Assembly: GCA_910579925.1 (NCBI GenBank)
Contig: CAJTVY010000033.1
Coordinates: 1 to 39,485 of the forward strand
Direction: 5' to 3'
DNA length: 39,485 bases
Source of the DNA: an uncultured Dorea sp.
Lineage (GTDB): Bacteria > Bacillota > Clostridia > Lachnospirales > Lachnospiraceae
This document shows, piece after piece, positions 32,294-39,485 of the stretch (position 1 is the first letter of the stretch; every line of letters starts with the position of its first letter). A program made the position numbers and the translations under genes. Under the pieces are notes generated by a model, which searched no databases, was not told the origin of the DNA, and saw only the letters and a program-made list of their open reading frames with translations.

Positions 32294-32405
32294 GAATTTT
32301 GTTACTATTCACAGTCAGATAAAAACTGTCAATCAGCTTCTTACAAGCTGCGCTTGACGAATCTGACTGCCAGTTTTTATCTGACTGTGAATAGTAACGA
32401 ATTTT
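32294..32405. mobile_element. MITE-like element with flanking target duplication
   Basis: The 98-bp core (32301-32398) has perfect 28-bp terminal inverted repeats (32301-32328 and 32371-32398), both starting GTTACTATTCACAG. The 42-bp centre has an inner hairpin (GTCAA-CAGCTT…AAGCTG-TTGAC). Both ends are flanked by the identical 7-bp sequence GAATTTT (32294-32300 and 32399-32405), the mark of transposition. There is no coding frame. The right-hand duplication ends immediately before the nif3 stop codon on the minus strand. Confidence 0.8.
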
Positions 32406-33212
32406 CTATATATTTGCATATGGATGCTTGACAGGCATCGCAAGAACCTCTGCCCCCGTTATTCTCTCCTCCAGATACTCTTTCATATCCTCTAGGAAAA
32501 TATGCTCCAGCCCATAATGCCCCGCATCTATCACAGCCATTCCCTGCGCTATCGCATCAATCCCTTCATGATGTCCGATATCCCCTGTAATCAGTACGTC
32601 AGCGTTTTTGTCAATAGCCGCTCTGATTACGCTCTTTCCAGCTCCCGGACATACCGCCGCCTTATACACCTGACGCTTCAGATCTCCGAACACACGAACC
32701 GCTTCCAGAGAAAATGCTCTCTTTACCCGCTCACAGCAGCCTTCTAATGAAACCGGTTCCTCCAGATAACCAGACCTCCCGATCCCTTCCCGGTACCTCT
32801 CTTTTATATCGCCATCCGCCGGCTGCCATTCACAGGTCACATCAAGTATTTCCTGCCGTCCAAGCCCCAGTCTGTCTGCCGCCAGCTTTCCCATCCGGAT
32901 CACGTCGTAATTCGTGTGCATCGCATAATAAGCAATATCCTGCTGCGCCAGACGAAGCACACGTCTCCCGATAAAATCCTGACTGGTAATCCTCTTCATC
33001 CCGCCAAATATCAGTGGATGATGTGTCACCAGCAGATCAGCCCCATGCTGCGCCGCCGCCTCAATCACTTCATCTGTAGCATCCAGTGCAACAAAGATCT
33101 TTCTTACCTGTTTATCCTCTCTTCCTACCAGAAGCCCCACATTGTCCCATTCCAGGGCATAACTTCCGGCATAGCTGTCTTCGATCACAGCCATGACGTC
33201 CTTACATAACAC
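32406..33212 (-). CDS. Nif3-like dinuclear metal centre protein (YqfO/DUF34)
   Basis: About 268 residues. Family marks are EWDNVGLLVGRED near the N-terminus, LLVTHHPLIFGGMK (metal His pair), AYYAMHTNYDV, VLITGDIGHHE and DAGHYGLEH. The family is implicated in cofactor or metal handling, without a settled reaction; Bacillus YqfO is likewise encoded beside the sigA/trmK cluster. GTG 33212 (MLCKDVMAVIE) is preferred: AGGTGGGG lies 8 nt upstream, and the result matches family length. An ATG at 33275 overlapping the trmK stop lacks a ribosome binding site but cannot be excluded. A MITE-like insertion follows the stop directly. Confidence 0.85.
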   Translation of the reverse strand: MLCKDVMAVIEDSYAGSYALEWDNVGLLVGREDKQVRKIFVALDATDEVIEAAAQHGADLLVTHHPLIFGGMKRITSQDFIGRRVLRLAQQDIAYYAMHTNYDVIRMGKLAADRLGLGRQEILDVTCEWQPADGDIKERYREGIGRSGYLEEPVSLEGCCERVKRAFSLEAVRVFGDLKRQVYKAAVCPGAGKSVIRAAIDKNADVLITGDIGHHEGIDAIAQGMAVIDAGHYGLEHIFLEDMKEYLEERITGAEVLAMPVKHPYANI

Positions 33213-33267
33213 ACAGTTCCCCACCTTTCCACTCAGCTTCTTCCCATTCCTCTTTTCAGTCAGTCTG

Positions 33268-33978
33268 CTATGCATTCGCACGAATACAGTAGTACCCAAG
33301 CGCCCTGCTTATAATCATAATCTCCCGTCTTAATTCCTCCATGCGTACCTTGGCCCCTTCGCTTCCCACATGATGGCTTAGTTCCTTAAAGATTCCCTCC
33401 CGGATATTAAGCTCTCTGTGAAGAAACTTCTCCAGCACCGGATTCTTCTTTTCCAGCAGCCGTTTTCCGAAAATATACTCACACTCTGCGTACCTGGGTG
33501 ATTCCCCATGAACTGCTTTCATCATAGGATAATATTTTCCATCCTCCTCCACCATATCTTCATCAATAATATTCATATGATGATCCAGAAGATACCTCCG
33601 TACCCGCCAGACCTCTGACTGAGGCTGCAGAATAAACTCCTTTAAACTCTCCACCACTTCTTTTCCGTCCTCAAGGATTCGAATGATCAGTCCTCCTCCC
33701 ATGCCGGCGGCGATCATGGTATCTACTTCTCCCGGCTGAACCGCCAAAAGGCCGTCAGAGAGCCGCGTCTCAATCTGTCCCTTCAGATTATATCCGATAA
33801 TGTGCATTCTGGCACGCTCCAGAGGCCCTCCGTTGATATCAAGCGCAATTGCCTTCGAGGCAATATTCTGCTGAATCAGATAAATAGGTATGTATCCGTG
33901 ATCCGTTCCAACATCTGCAACAGAGGCGCCCTCTGTCACAAGACTTGCAACCGCATAAAGTCTTCTTGATAGTTCCAT
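33268..33978 (-). CDS. trmK: tRNA (adenine(22)-N1)-methyltransferase
   Basis: 236 residues. Class I methyltransferase with SAM site VADVGTDHGYIPIYL (about 20-34), ALDINGGPL, and VDTMIAAGMGGGLIIRIL. TrmK makes m1A22 in bacterial tRNAs; the gene typically follows rpoD in Firmicutes, as here (13-bp gap), which supports the assignment. The C-terminal helices (RMEELRREIMIISRAL) are the expected tRNA-binding coiled coil. Confidence 0.93.
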   Translation of the reverse strand: MELSRRLYAVASLVTEGASVADVGTDHGYIPIYLIQQNIASKAIALDINGGPLERARMHIIGYNLKGQIETRLSDGLLAVQPGEVDTMIAAGMGGGLIIRILEDGKEVVESLKEFILQPQSEVWRVRRYLLDHHMNIIDEDMVEEDGKYYPMMKAVHGESPRYAECEYIFGKRLLEKKNPVLEKFLHRELNIREGIFKELSHHVGSEGAKVRMEELRREIMIISRALGYYCIRANA

Positions 33979-33991
33979 AGGCGCCTCTTTC

Positions 33992-35104
33992 TTAATCCAG
34001 ATAGTCTCTTAATTTTCTGCTGCGGCTGGGGTGACGAAGCTTCCGAAGCGCTTTCGCCTCAATCTGACGTATACGCTCCCTGGTGACATCGAATTCCTTC
34101 CCCACTTCTTCCAATGTACGGGCACGTCCGTCATTCATTCCGAACCGCAGTCTCAGTACCTTCTGCTCTCTCTCTGTCAACGTTCCCAGAACTTCGTCAA
34201 GCTGTTCCTTTAAAAGGGTCTGGGCCGCCGCCTCTGCCGGAACAGGGACATTGTCATCCTGAATAAAGTCGCCGAGATGACTGTCTTCTTCCTCGCCGAT
34301 AGGCGTCTCTAAAGACACCGGCTCCTGAGAAATCTTTAAGATCTCACGAACCCTCTCTACAGGCATGTCCAGTTCCTCCGCAATCTCCTCCGGCGTGGGT
34401 TCCCGCCCAAGTTCCTGCAACAATTGTCTGGACACACGGATTAATTTATTGATCGTCTCAACCATATGAACCGGAATCCGGATGGTTCTCGCCTGATCTG
34501 CAATCGCCCTGGTAATAGCCTGGCGAATCCACCAGGTCGCATAGGTACTGAATTTGAAGCCCTTGCGGTAATCAAACTTCTCAACCGCCTTAATAAGCCC
34601 CAGATTCCCTTCCTGAATCAGATCCAGGAACAGCATACCGCGCCCCACATAGCGTTTTGCGATACTGACGACCAGACGCAGATTGGCCTCTGCAAGACGT
34701 TTCTTGGCATCCTCATCCCCTTCGGCCATCCTGCTTGCCAGATCCACCTCTTCATCCGCAGTCAGAAGCGGAACCTTACCGATCTCCTTCAGATACATAC
34801 GGACCGGATCCTCGATACTGATTCCGTCCGGGATAGACAGATCCAGCTTCTCCATGTCCACGTCATCTTCCTCAGAAATCAGAATATCCACATCGTCAAT
34901 ATCATCGTCATCCCCGCTGATTCGCAATACATCAATATTGTGCGATTCCAGATACTCGAAGACCTTCTCCATATGATCCGGCTCCAGTTCCATATCTGAA
35001 AAGAAATCATTAATTTCCTGTACTTCCAGAATGCTCTTCTTCTTTTTTCCCAGAGAGACCAGATCTTTTAATTTCTCTTCAAATTTCACTATGTTTTCTT
35101 CCAT
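33992..35104 (-). CDS. rpoD: Primary RNA polymerase sigma factor (SigA/RpoD)
   Basis: 370 residues, the usual length in Clostridia. An acidic region 1.1 (to about 85) is followed by region 1.2, region 2 (RLVVSIAKRYVGRGM, DLIQEGNLGLIKAVEKFD, FKFSTYATWWIRQAITRA), region 3 and region 4 (LRLRFGMNDGRARTLEEVG, RERIRQIEAKALRKLR). It directs transcription from the TTGACA/TATAAT promoters found through the window. It lies between dnaG and trmK in the conserved order. Confidence 0.98.
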   Translation of the reverse strand: MEENIVKFEEKLKDLVSLGKKKKSILEVQEINDFFSDMELEPDHMEKVFEYLESHNIDVLRISGDDDDIDDVDILISEEDDVDMEKLDLSIPDGISIEDPVRMYLKEIGKVPLLTADEEVDLASRMAEGDEDAKKRLAEANLRLVVSIAKRYVGRGMLFLDLIQEGNLGLIKAVEKFDYRKGFKFSTYATWWIRQAITRAIADQARTIRIPVHMVETINKLIRVSRQLLQELGREPTPEEIAEELDMPVERVREILKISQEPVSLETPIGEEEDSHLGDFIQDDNVPVPAEAAAQTLLKEQLDEVLGTLTEREQKVLRLRFGMNDGRARTLEEVGKEFDVTRERIRQIEAKALRKLRHPSRSRKLRDYLD

Positions 35105-35143
35105 ATAGTGCCCATCCTCTCATTGCTTGCTTATATTTTATCC

Positions 35144-36919
35144 TTAATTTATAGAAATATGCAGTTTTTGGATATCCTGCATCTCCCTTTTTACATCCAT
35201 CAGCCTCTGAAGCCCCTTCATATCCGTTGGATCCAGGCGCCTCGCCGCTTCTTCTATACTGTGGTTCTTTACTCGCAGGACCGTCTCTTTCAACGCCTTC
35301 TCCTGCTCCTTAGCCGTAGTAAGTTCCCTAATCTTCGTGTGAAACAGACCTGCGACCTCCCGGTGCTCTTCCTCATCTGTAAAATGGTTCATGATCCTGG
35401 CAGGATTCACGTCTCCCGTCTCATACTGCCCATAGAGAAGTTCAGCAACCGTCCGGTATAATTCCCCGGAAAAATCCGACGGTGAAAGATAGGGTCTGAT
35501 CTGACGGAAAACCGACTCGTCCTCGATCATCCAGGTCAGCAGAATCTTCTGGGACTTCCTGATTCCGTCCTCTTTGCCTTTTTGCTGCTGATTCACGGGT
35601 TTCGGCCGCTTCGCAGGAACCGCAAGCCCCACCTGTATGGCCACCTTTCCCACCAGGTTCTTCAGATCCCCAATGCCTACGTGATAAGCCTCCGCCACTG
35701 CTTCTATGTAGTTATTGCGTTCGATCTCTTCCTCGAACTGCGTAAGCCGCCTTGCCGCTTCCCGCATAAAATCCGTCTTTCCCTCCGGCGTATGCAGATC
35801 ATAACTACGCTCAAGAACCTCCAGGCTGAACATAAAGCCATTCCTTGCCTTGCCAATCCGCTCTTCAAATGCTTCTGCTCCCAGATTTTTAATGAACTCA
35901 TCCGGATCCTTATATGGTTCCATACGGATGACTCTGGCGGTAATTCCCACATCTTTTAGAATGGGCACCGCCCGAAGAGCCGCCTTCGTTCCGGCTTCAT
36001 CACTGTCATAGGTCAGATAGACCTCCTGCACATACCGCTTAATCAGCGAAGCATGTCCCGGTGTCAGCGCCGTGCCAAGGGATGCTACGGCATTGGTAAA
36101 TCCCGCCTGGTGAAGCGAAATCACATCCATATACCCTTCACACAACAGAAAGTATGGCTTCCTGGAACTTCTTGCCCGGTTCAGTCCGTACAGATTACGG
36201 CTTTTGTCGAAAATCACCGTCTCAGGAGAATTCAGATATTTCGGTTTGCCGTCTCCCATGACACGACCGCCGAACCCGATCACGCGACTGTTCGCATCCA
36301 TGATGGGAAACATCACCCGGTTCCAGAACTTGTCATATACGCCCTGCCGCTCGTCTACGCTTACCAGCCCGGCCTTGATAAGTATCTCCGACTGATACCC
36401 CTTCGACTTCAGATACTGATACAGGTCATTGCTGTATTTGTTGGAGTATCCCAGCCCGAACGCCTGGATGGTATCATCACTTAACTCTCTGTTCTTCAGA
36501 TAGGAGAGGGCATGGGCCCCTTGTTCCTGTTTCAGTTGTACATAATAATACCGGGCTGCCAGTTTATTGATCTCCAGAAGAACCGCCCTGGTATCCGCCC
36601 GCTCTTTAGCCTCTTTGGAATGCTCCTGTTCCGGCAGTTCTACACCCCCGCGGTCCGCCAGGTATTTCAGCGCTTCCACAAAAGAATAATTCTCATATTC
36701 CATCAGAAAGGTGAATACATTCCCCCCAGCCCCGCACCCAAAGCAGTAATACATCTGCTTCTGTCTGCTGACGGAAAATGACGGCGACCTCTCGTTGTGG
36801 AACGGACAGAGTCCGAAATAGGAACTGCCCTTTTTCTGCAGTCTGACATAGCCGGATATAACGTCTACAATGTCATTTTTTGCTCTTACTTCTTCAATTA
36901 CTTCATCGGAATAATACAT
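35144..36919 (-). CDS. dnaG: DNA primase
   Basis: 591 residues. N-terminal CHC2 zinc finger with C38, H41, C59 and C62; RNA polymerase domain with LLCEGYMDVISLHQAG and the Toprim motif YLTYDSDEAGTKAA; C-terminal helicase-binding helices (about 440-591) for DnaB interaction. It synthesises RNA primers at the replication fork. The dnaG-rpoD order is the classic macromolecular synthesis arrangement; a 39-bp gap separates them. GAGGGTG precedes ATG 36919. Confidence 0.97.
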   Translation of the reverse strand: MYYSDEVIEEVRAKNDIVDVISGYVRLQKKGSSYFGLCPFHNERSPSFSVSRQKQMYYCFGCGAGGNVFTFLMEYENYSFVEALKYLADRGGVELPEQEHSKEAKERADTRAVLLEINKLAARYYYVQLKQEQGAHALSYLKNRELSDDTIQAFGLGYSNKYSNDLYQYLKSKGYQSEILIKAGLVSVDERQGVYDKFWNRVMFPIMDANSRVIGFGGRVMGDGKPKYLNSPETVIFDKSRNLYGLNRARSSRKPYFLLCEGYMDVISLHQAGFTNAVASLGTALTPGHASLIKRYVQEVYLTYDSDEAGTKAALRAVPILKDVGITARVIRMEPYKDPDEFIKNLGAEAFEERIGKARNGFMFSLEVLERSYDLHTPEGKTDFMREAARRLTQFEEEIERNNYIEAVAEAYHVGIGDLKNLVGKVAIQVGLAVPAKRPKPVNQQQKGKEDGIRKSQKILLTWMIEDESVFRQIRPYLSPSDFSGELYRTVAELLYGQYETGDVNPARIMNHFTDEEEHREVAGLFHTKIRELTTAKEQEKALKETVLRVKNHSIEEAARRLDPTDMKGLQRLMDVKREMQDIQKLHISIN

Positions 36920-36971
36920 TATTTACACCCTCATATATAATATTCGACAAAAGCGCTGGATTTCCTTTATT

Positions 36972-38537
36972 TTACTTCTTATTTTTTTGCATTTCTTTGT
37001 CAAGCCGTTTCTCAATGGCTTCTACCACTGTCTCTAACACCTTGATTCTGGCAAAATATTTGCAGTTTCCCTCCACAACAATCCACGGGGCATAAGGCGT
37101 GGATGTACGGATCAGCAACTCGTCCACCGCCGCCTCATACTGATCCCATTTTTCCCGGTTGCGCCAGTCCTCGTCCGTAATCTTCCACTGCTTCTCTGGA
37201 TTCTCCTGCCTGGCCTTAAATCTCTTCGCCTGCTCGTCCTTATCAATCTGCATCCAGAACTTGAGTACAATAGCCCCTGCATCCGCCAGATCCTTCTCCA
37301 TATCGTTCATCTCCCGATAGGCACGCTGCCACTCCTGTCTTGAACAGAATCCTTCAATCCGCTCCACCATAACTCTTCCGTACCATGTCCGGTCAAATAT
37401 GGTCACATGCCCAGCCTTTGGCATATCTACCCAGAATCTCCACAGATAATGATGGGCTTTCTCGATATCGTTGGGCGAAGCCGTTGGATGAACCACATAC
37501 CCTCTCGGATCCATTTTCTCTGTCAGACGCTTAATGGCTCCTCCCTTGCCCCCGGCATCCCATCCCTCGAATCCCAGGACTACCGGTATTCTTCTGCGGT
37601 ATAGCTCCCCGTGCAGCTTCTCCATCTTTTTCTGCAGTTTCTTAAGACGCTCTTTATATTCCTCCTTCGTGTATGTAAGGCTTAAGTCCGCCTTCCCAAG
37701 TATAGATTCCTTCATCTTCCAGTCCTGCTTCGAAGCGCCTTCCTCCTGCGTTTCCGTAATATCCCCTGGGATGCTTTGGGCTTCTCTGTCTTTTTTCCCC
37801 TTTTCCTTTATTGCTTCCCTCTTCCTGGCTTCCTCTACCTTTTCTGCCAGAGTCTGCGCAACAATAGCATAAATCTTTGCGGTGGCAAACTTTCGGTCTA
37901 CTGCCTCCACGATATTCCAGGGCGCATACTCTGTATCTGTGCGCATAAACATTTCCTCATTAAAATTCTGGTACTTTTCAAACTCCTTGTTACGCTTTAA
38001 ATCTCCCTCGCTCACTCTCCACGCCGTCTCCTTAGAGGCCAGCAGTCTGTCAAAACGTTTCTTCTGCTCCTTCTTGTCGATTGCCAGAAAGATCTTGATT
38101 ATCACCATCCCGTCCTCGGTAAGCTGCTCTTCAAAAGAACAGATGGACCGATATGCGTCCGCAAGTTCCTGTTTCTTCGTCTTCTTATCGAACCGGTCGA
38201 TCAGCACTTTCCGGTACCAGCTGCTGTCATAAATGGCAAAACGTCCTTTTGCGGGCATCTTTGTCCAGAATCTCCACATGAATGGGTGCAGCCGCTCCTC
38301 TTCTGTCTCGTTTTTGACCGCATATACCTCGAACCCTCTGGGGTCAAGGGCTTTGATCAGTTCTCCCACCTGCACACCTTTGCCGGATGCTCCATATCCT
38401 TCAAAAGCAATCATAACCGGTATTCCAAACCTTCTGCATTCTCTCTGAAGTTTTCCAAGCCTGGGCATTAATTCCGCCATCTTCTCCTTGTACTCTGCTT
38501 TACTAAGTGATTTCGTCAAATCCAGCTTTTCTAACAT
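36972..38537 (-). CDS. pap: Two-domain polyphosphate kinase 2 (polyphosphate:AMP phosphotransferase type)
   Basis: About 521 residues with two PPK2 domains. P-loops: GYGASGKG (47-54) and GWDAGGKG (325-332). Walker B-like motif in the second domain is DRTWY (382-386); in the first it is DSSWY (104-108), lacking the usual arginine, so the C-terminal domain is probably the main catalyst. Characterised two-domain PPK2 enzymes phosphorylate AMP to ADP with polyphosphate. A charged linker of about 50 residues joins the domains. ATG 38537 has GGAGAAGG upstream. It precedes dnaG with a 52-bp gap; a -10 (TATAAT at 38575-38580, minus strand) may belong to its promoter, but the -35 is poor. Confidence 0.88.
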   Translation of the reverse strand: MLEKLDLTKSLSKAEYKEKMAELMPRLGKLQRECRRFGIPVMIAFEGYGASGKGVQVGELIKALDPRGFEVYAVKNETEEERLHPFMWRFWTKMPAKGRFAIYDSSWYRKVLIDRFDKKTKKQELADAYRSICSFEEQLTEDGMVIIKIFLAIDKKEQKKRFDRLLASKETAWRVSEGDLKRNKEFEKYQNFNEEMFMRTDTEYAPWNIVEAVDRKFATAKIYAIVAQTLAEKVEEARKREAIKEKGKKDREAQSIPGDITETQEEGASKQDWKMKESILGKADLSLTYTKEEYKERLKKLQKKMEKLHGELYRRRIPVVLGFEGWDAGGKGGAIKRLTEKMDPRGYVVHPTASPNDIEKAHHYLWRFWVDMPKAGHVTIFDRTWYGRVMVERIEGFCSRQEWQRAYREMNDMEKDLADAGAIVLKFWMQIDKDEQAKRFKARQENPEKQWKITDEDWRNREKWDQYEAAVDELLIRTSTPYAPWIVVEGNCKYFARIKVLETVVEAIEKRLDKEMQKNKK

Positions 38538-38629
38538 CGTCCTTCTCCATTTCTGCAAAATATTTTCTTACTCTATTATACACCAAAATGCAGGGATATA
38601 TCGAATTTCTAAAAAATTAATTTTTCTTG

Positions 38630-38658
38630 TTGACATTTGTTATCCTTTGTAGTATTAT
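38630..38658 (+). promoter_or_regulatory. Promoter of tRNA-Leu(AAG)
   Basis: TTGACA (38630-38635) and TATTAT (38653-38658) are 17 bp apart; TATAAT also occurs 3 bp later with a 20-bp spacer. The tRNA starts 28 bp downstream. Confidence 0.85.
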
Positions 38659-38685
38659 AATTTACGGACAGTAGATGTGTTGTTT

Positions 38686-38769
38686 GCGGAAGTGTCGGAA
38701 CTGGCAGACGAGCAAGACTAAGGATCTTGTAGCTTTCGAGCTGTGTGGGTTCAAGTCCCATCTTCCGCA
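38686..38769 (+). tRNA. tRNA-Leu, anticodon AAG
   Basis: An 84-nt class II tRNA. Acceptor stem GCGGAAG/CTTCCGC, anticodon stem CAAGA/TCTTG, loop CTAAGGA (anticodon AAG), variable arm AGCT-TTCG-AGCT, T-stem GTGGG with loop TTCAAGT. CCA is not encoded. The A34 leucine tRNA occurs in some Firmicutes but not in most bacteria; if deaminated to inosine it would read CUU, CUC and CUA. Confidence 0.96.
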
Positions 38770-38777
38770 GGAAGAAA

Positions 38778-38810
38778 GAAGCCTTGATTTTCAAGGCTTC
38801 TTTTGTTTTT
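38778..38810 (+). terminator. Terminator of tRNA-Leu(AAG)
   Basis: GAAGCCTTGA and TCAAGGCTTC form a perfect 10-bp stem with a 3-nt loop, followed by TTTTGTTTTT. Confidence 0.95.
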
Positions 38811-38931
38811 CCAGGAAGCTTCTTACGCTGTAAGCAGACAGGTTCTTTTTTATATTGACATCAACGCTGACATCAACTGAATCACAAATACCTAAAATAA
38901 TTTTTTGCTATCCCTCTTTCCTCGTTATCAT
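38791..38931 (-). pseudogene. Possible C-terminal relic of an integrase-like gene
   Basis: On the minus strand a 38-codon open stretch ends at 38791 inside the tRNA terminator. It reads with a repeated Asp-Val segment (SVDVSVDVNIKK) and the tail YSVRSFLEKQKKP; an in-frame TAG (38908-38910) separates it from a further MITRKEG. A gene ending this close to a tRNA 3' end with such a tail recalls tyrosine recombinases of tRNA-integrated elements, but no catalytic residues remain. The assignment is inference only. Confidence 0.3.
38856..38877. repeat. Tandem 10-bp direct repeat
   Basis: TGACATCAAC occurs twice (38856-38865 and 38868-38877) with a 12-bp period. It encodes the Asp-Val doublets of the relic on the minus strand, or could be a protein-binding site left from an integrated element. 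Confidence 0.5.
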
Positions 38932-39179
38932 TATTTATTTCTCTATAAATAAATATATAAGGCTGCTACATCTTCCGAAATCTGGATACAACAATAGATA
39001 TCCATAAGCATATCTTTTATAACACCTATCCATAGCTTCACACTGTAATTCGGACAGAGCCTCTTTATTCTGAACTGTTCACATTCTCACAAAAATGCTT
39101 GGAACTTTGGAAATTCCTAAAATCCTCGTTTTCCAAAGATATTTTTCAACCTTTCTTAAAATTTTATCAATTTTTTCTG

Positions 39180-39344
39180 CTATGTAACTATCTCAACTCT
39201 ATCTGACCCCCTGTTATAATAATAAACAGAATCCGACAGCCTTGCTTCCGGCTCTACCATACCGGAACAATGGTTGATTTCATAAACCATCTTCTTCATG
39301 CGGAGCGATTCAAATAGGGTGTCCAATTTGGACACCTCTTTCAT
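39180..39344 (-). CDS. Doubtful small open frame
   Basis: 54 codons from ATG 39344 to TAG 39180-39182. The translation (MKEVSKLDTLFESLRMKKMV…SDSVYYYNRGSDRVEIVT) has protein-like composition, but there is no recognisable ribosome binding site or family. It could be a relic of a longer gene, since the frame stays open a further 11 codons upstream. Confidence 0.22.
   Translation of the reverse strand: MKEVSKLDTLFESLRMKKMVYEINHCSGMVEPEARLSDSVYYYNRGSDRVEIVT
39318..39336. promoter_or_regulatory. 19-bp perfect palindrome
   Basis: GGTGTCCAATTTGGACACC is a perfect dyad with a single central base. It may be an operator or a short hairpin. It lies inside the doubtful small frame. Confidence 0.4.
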
Positions 39345-39485
39345 CTGAAAATATTTCGCTTCTAGGATACGGGAACCTAAAAAACATCAAGAACTCAATT
39401 TCTGCCAAATCCGTATCCCTATTGTAACCTTTTCCATCAATATGCTTTATACACATCCCCACGGCTATCAATATTTTCTATTGTA

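Larger units (their letters stand above)
38932..39485. other. AT-rich region without a convincing gene
   Basis: No long frame with a ribosome binding site is present. One open minus-strand stretch (38935 to about 39074) lacks a good start. Short inverted repeats are seen: ATGGTT/AACCAT near 39270-39290, the 19-bp palindrome at 39318-39336, and GGATACGG/CCGTATCC (39365-39372 with 39411-39418). Composition differs from the rest of the window and fits a decayed accessory segment, or the edge of one that continues beyond the window. Confidence 0.5.

Noticed and set aside
32301..32398. Simple transcription terminator
   Set aside because: The 28-bp arms have no T-tract on either strand and are flanked by a 7-bp direct repeat, which fits an inserted element better.
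1..39485. CRISPR array, prophage, complete IS transposase or rRNA operon
   Set aside because: No regularly spaced repeats, phage structural genes, transposase motifs or rRNA sequence were seen on either strand.

Overview
The window looks like a chromosomal segment of a gut-type Clostridia bacterium, most likely family Lachnospiraceae. Signs of this are the moderate GC content, AGGAGG-type ribosome binding sites, low-GC Gram-positive gene orders (yceD-rpmF behind pta-ackA; trmK and nif3 behind dnaG-rpoD), a CprABC-like peptide-resistance cassette and a very large 2-hydroxyacyl-CoA dehydratase activase fusion. Assignment is from gene content only; no 16S or marker search was possible. Nearly all genes are intact and tightly packed, and most lie on the minus strand.

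Layout. 1-1946 (+): tail of a sugar-binding protein and two MalF/MalG-type permeases. 1995-3347 (-): MATE exporter. 3458-8065 (-): mgtE, pta, ackA, yceD and rpmF, i.e. Mg2+ import, acetate/ATP production and ribosome-linked genes. rpmF, only 59 codons, is easily overlooked. 8157-9440 (+): tmcAL, divergent from mgtE with overlapping -10 boxes. 9481-15550 (-): degV, a WalJ-like hydrolase, coaE, polA and a ferredoxin-type aldo/keto reductase. 15683-15765 (-): tRNA-Leu(CAA) with a consensus promoter and terminator. 15847-18639 (-): a lipoprotein, lysA and a TrmB-family regulator with a structured leader. 18784-18902: a dense run of hairpins between that promoter and pyk. 18987-21330 (-): pyk and a rhomboid-fold protein lacking the catalytic residues. 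21546-25790 (+): the 1414-residue activase/reductase fusion. 25812-30226 (-): ABC transporter (ATPase plus two permeases) and its two-component system, resembling lantibiotic-immunity LanFEG/CprABC, with no bacteriocin genes in view. 30452-32161 (-): TGS-nucleoside kinase. 32301-32398: a 98-bp MITE-like element with perfect 28-bp terminal inverted repeats and 7-bp target duplications. 32406-38537 (-): nif3-like gene, trmK, rpoD, dnaG and a two-domain PPK2. 38686-38769 (+): tRNA-Leu(AAG), followed by about 700 bp of AT-rich sequence that may be the scar of an integrated element.

How the parts work together. Most of the window is housekeeping: pyk, pta and ackA make ATP and acetate; dnaG, rpoD and polA replicate and transcribe; trmK, tmcAL and the two tRNA-Leu genes serve translation. 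The accessory parts worth attention are the antimicrobial-peptide sensing and export cassette with an array of phased direct repeats upstream, the giant activase fusion, the MITE-like insertion that separates a gene from its likely terminator, the structured element near pyk, the rhomboid pseudoprotease with a cysteine-rich tail, and the possible integrase relic beside tRNA-Leu(AAG).
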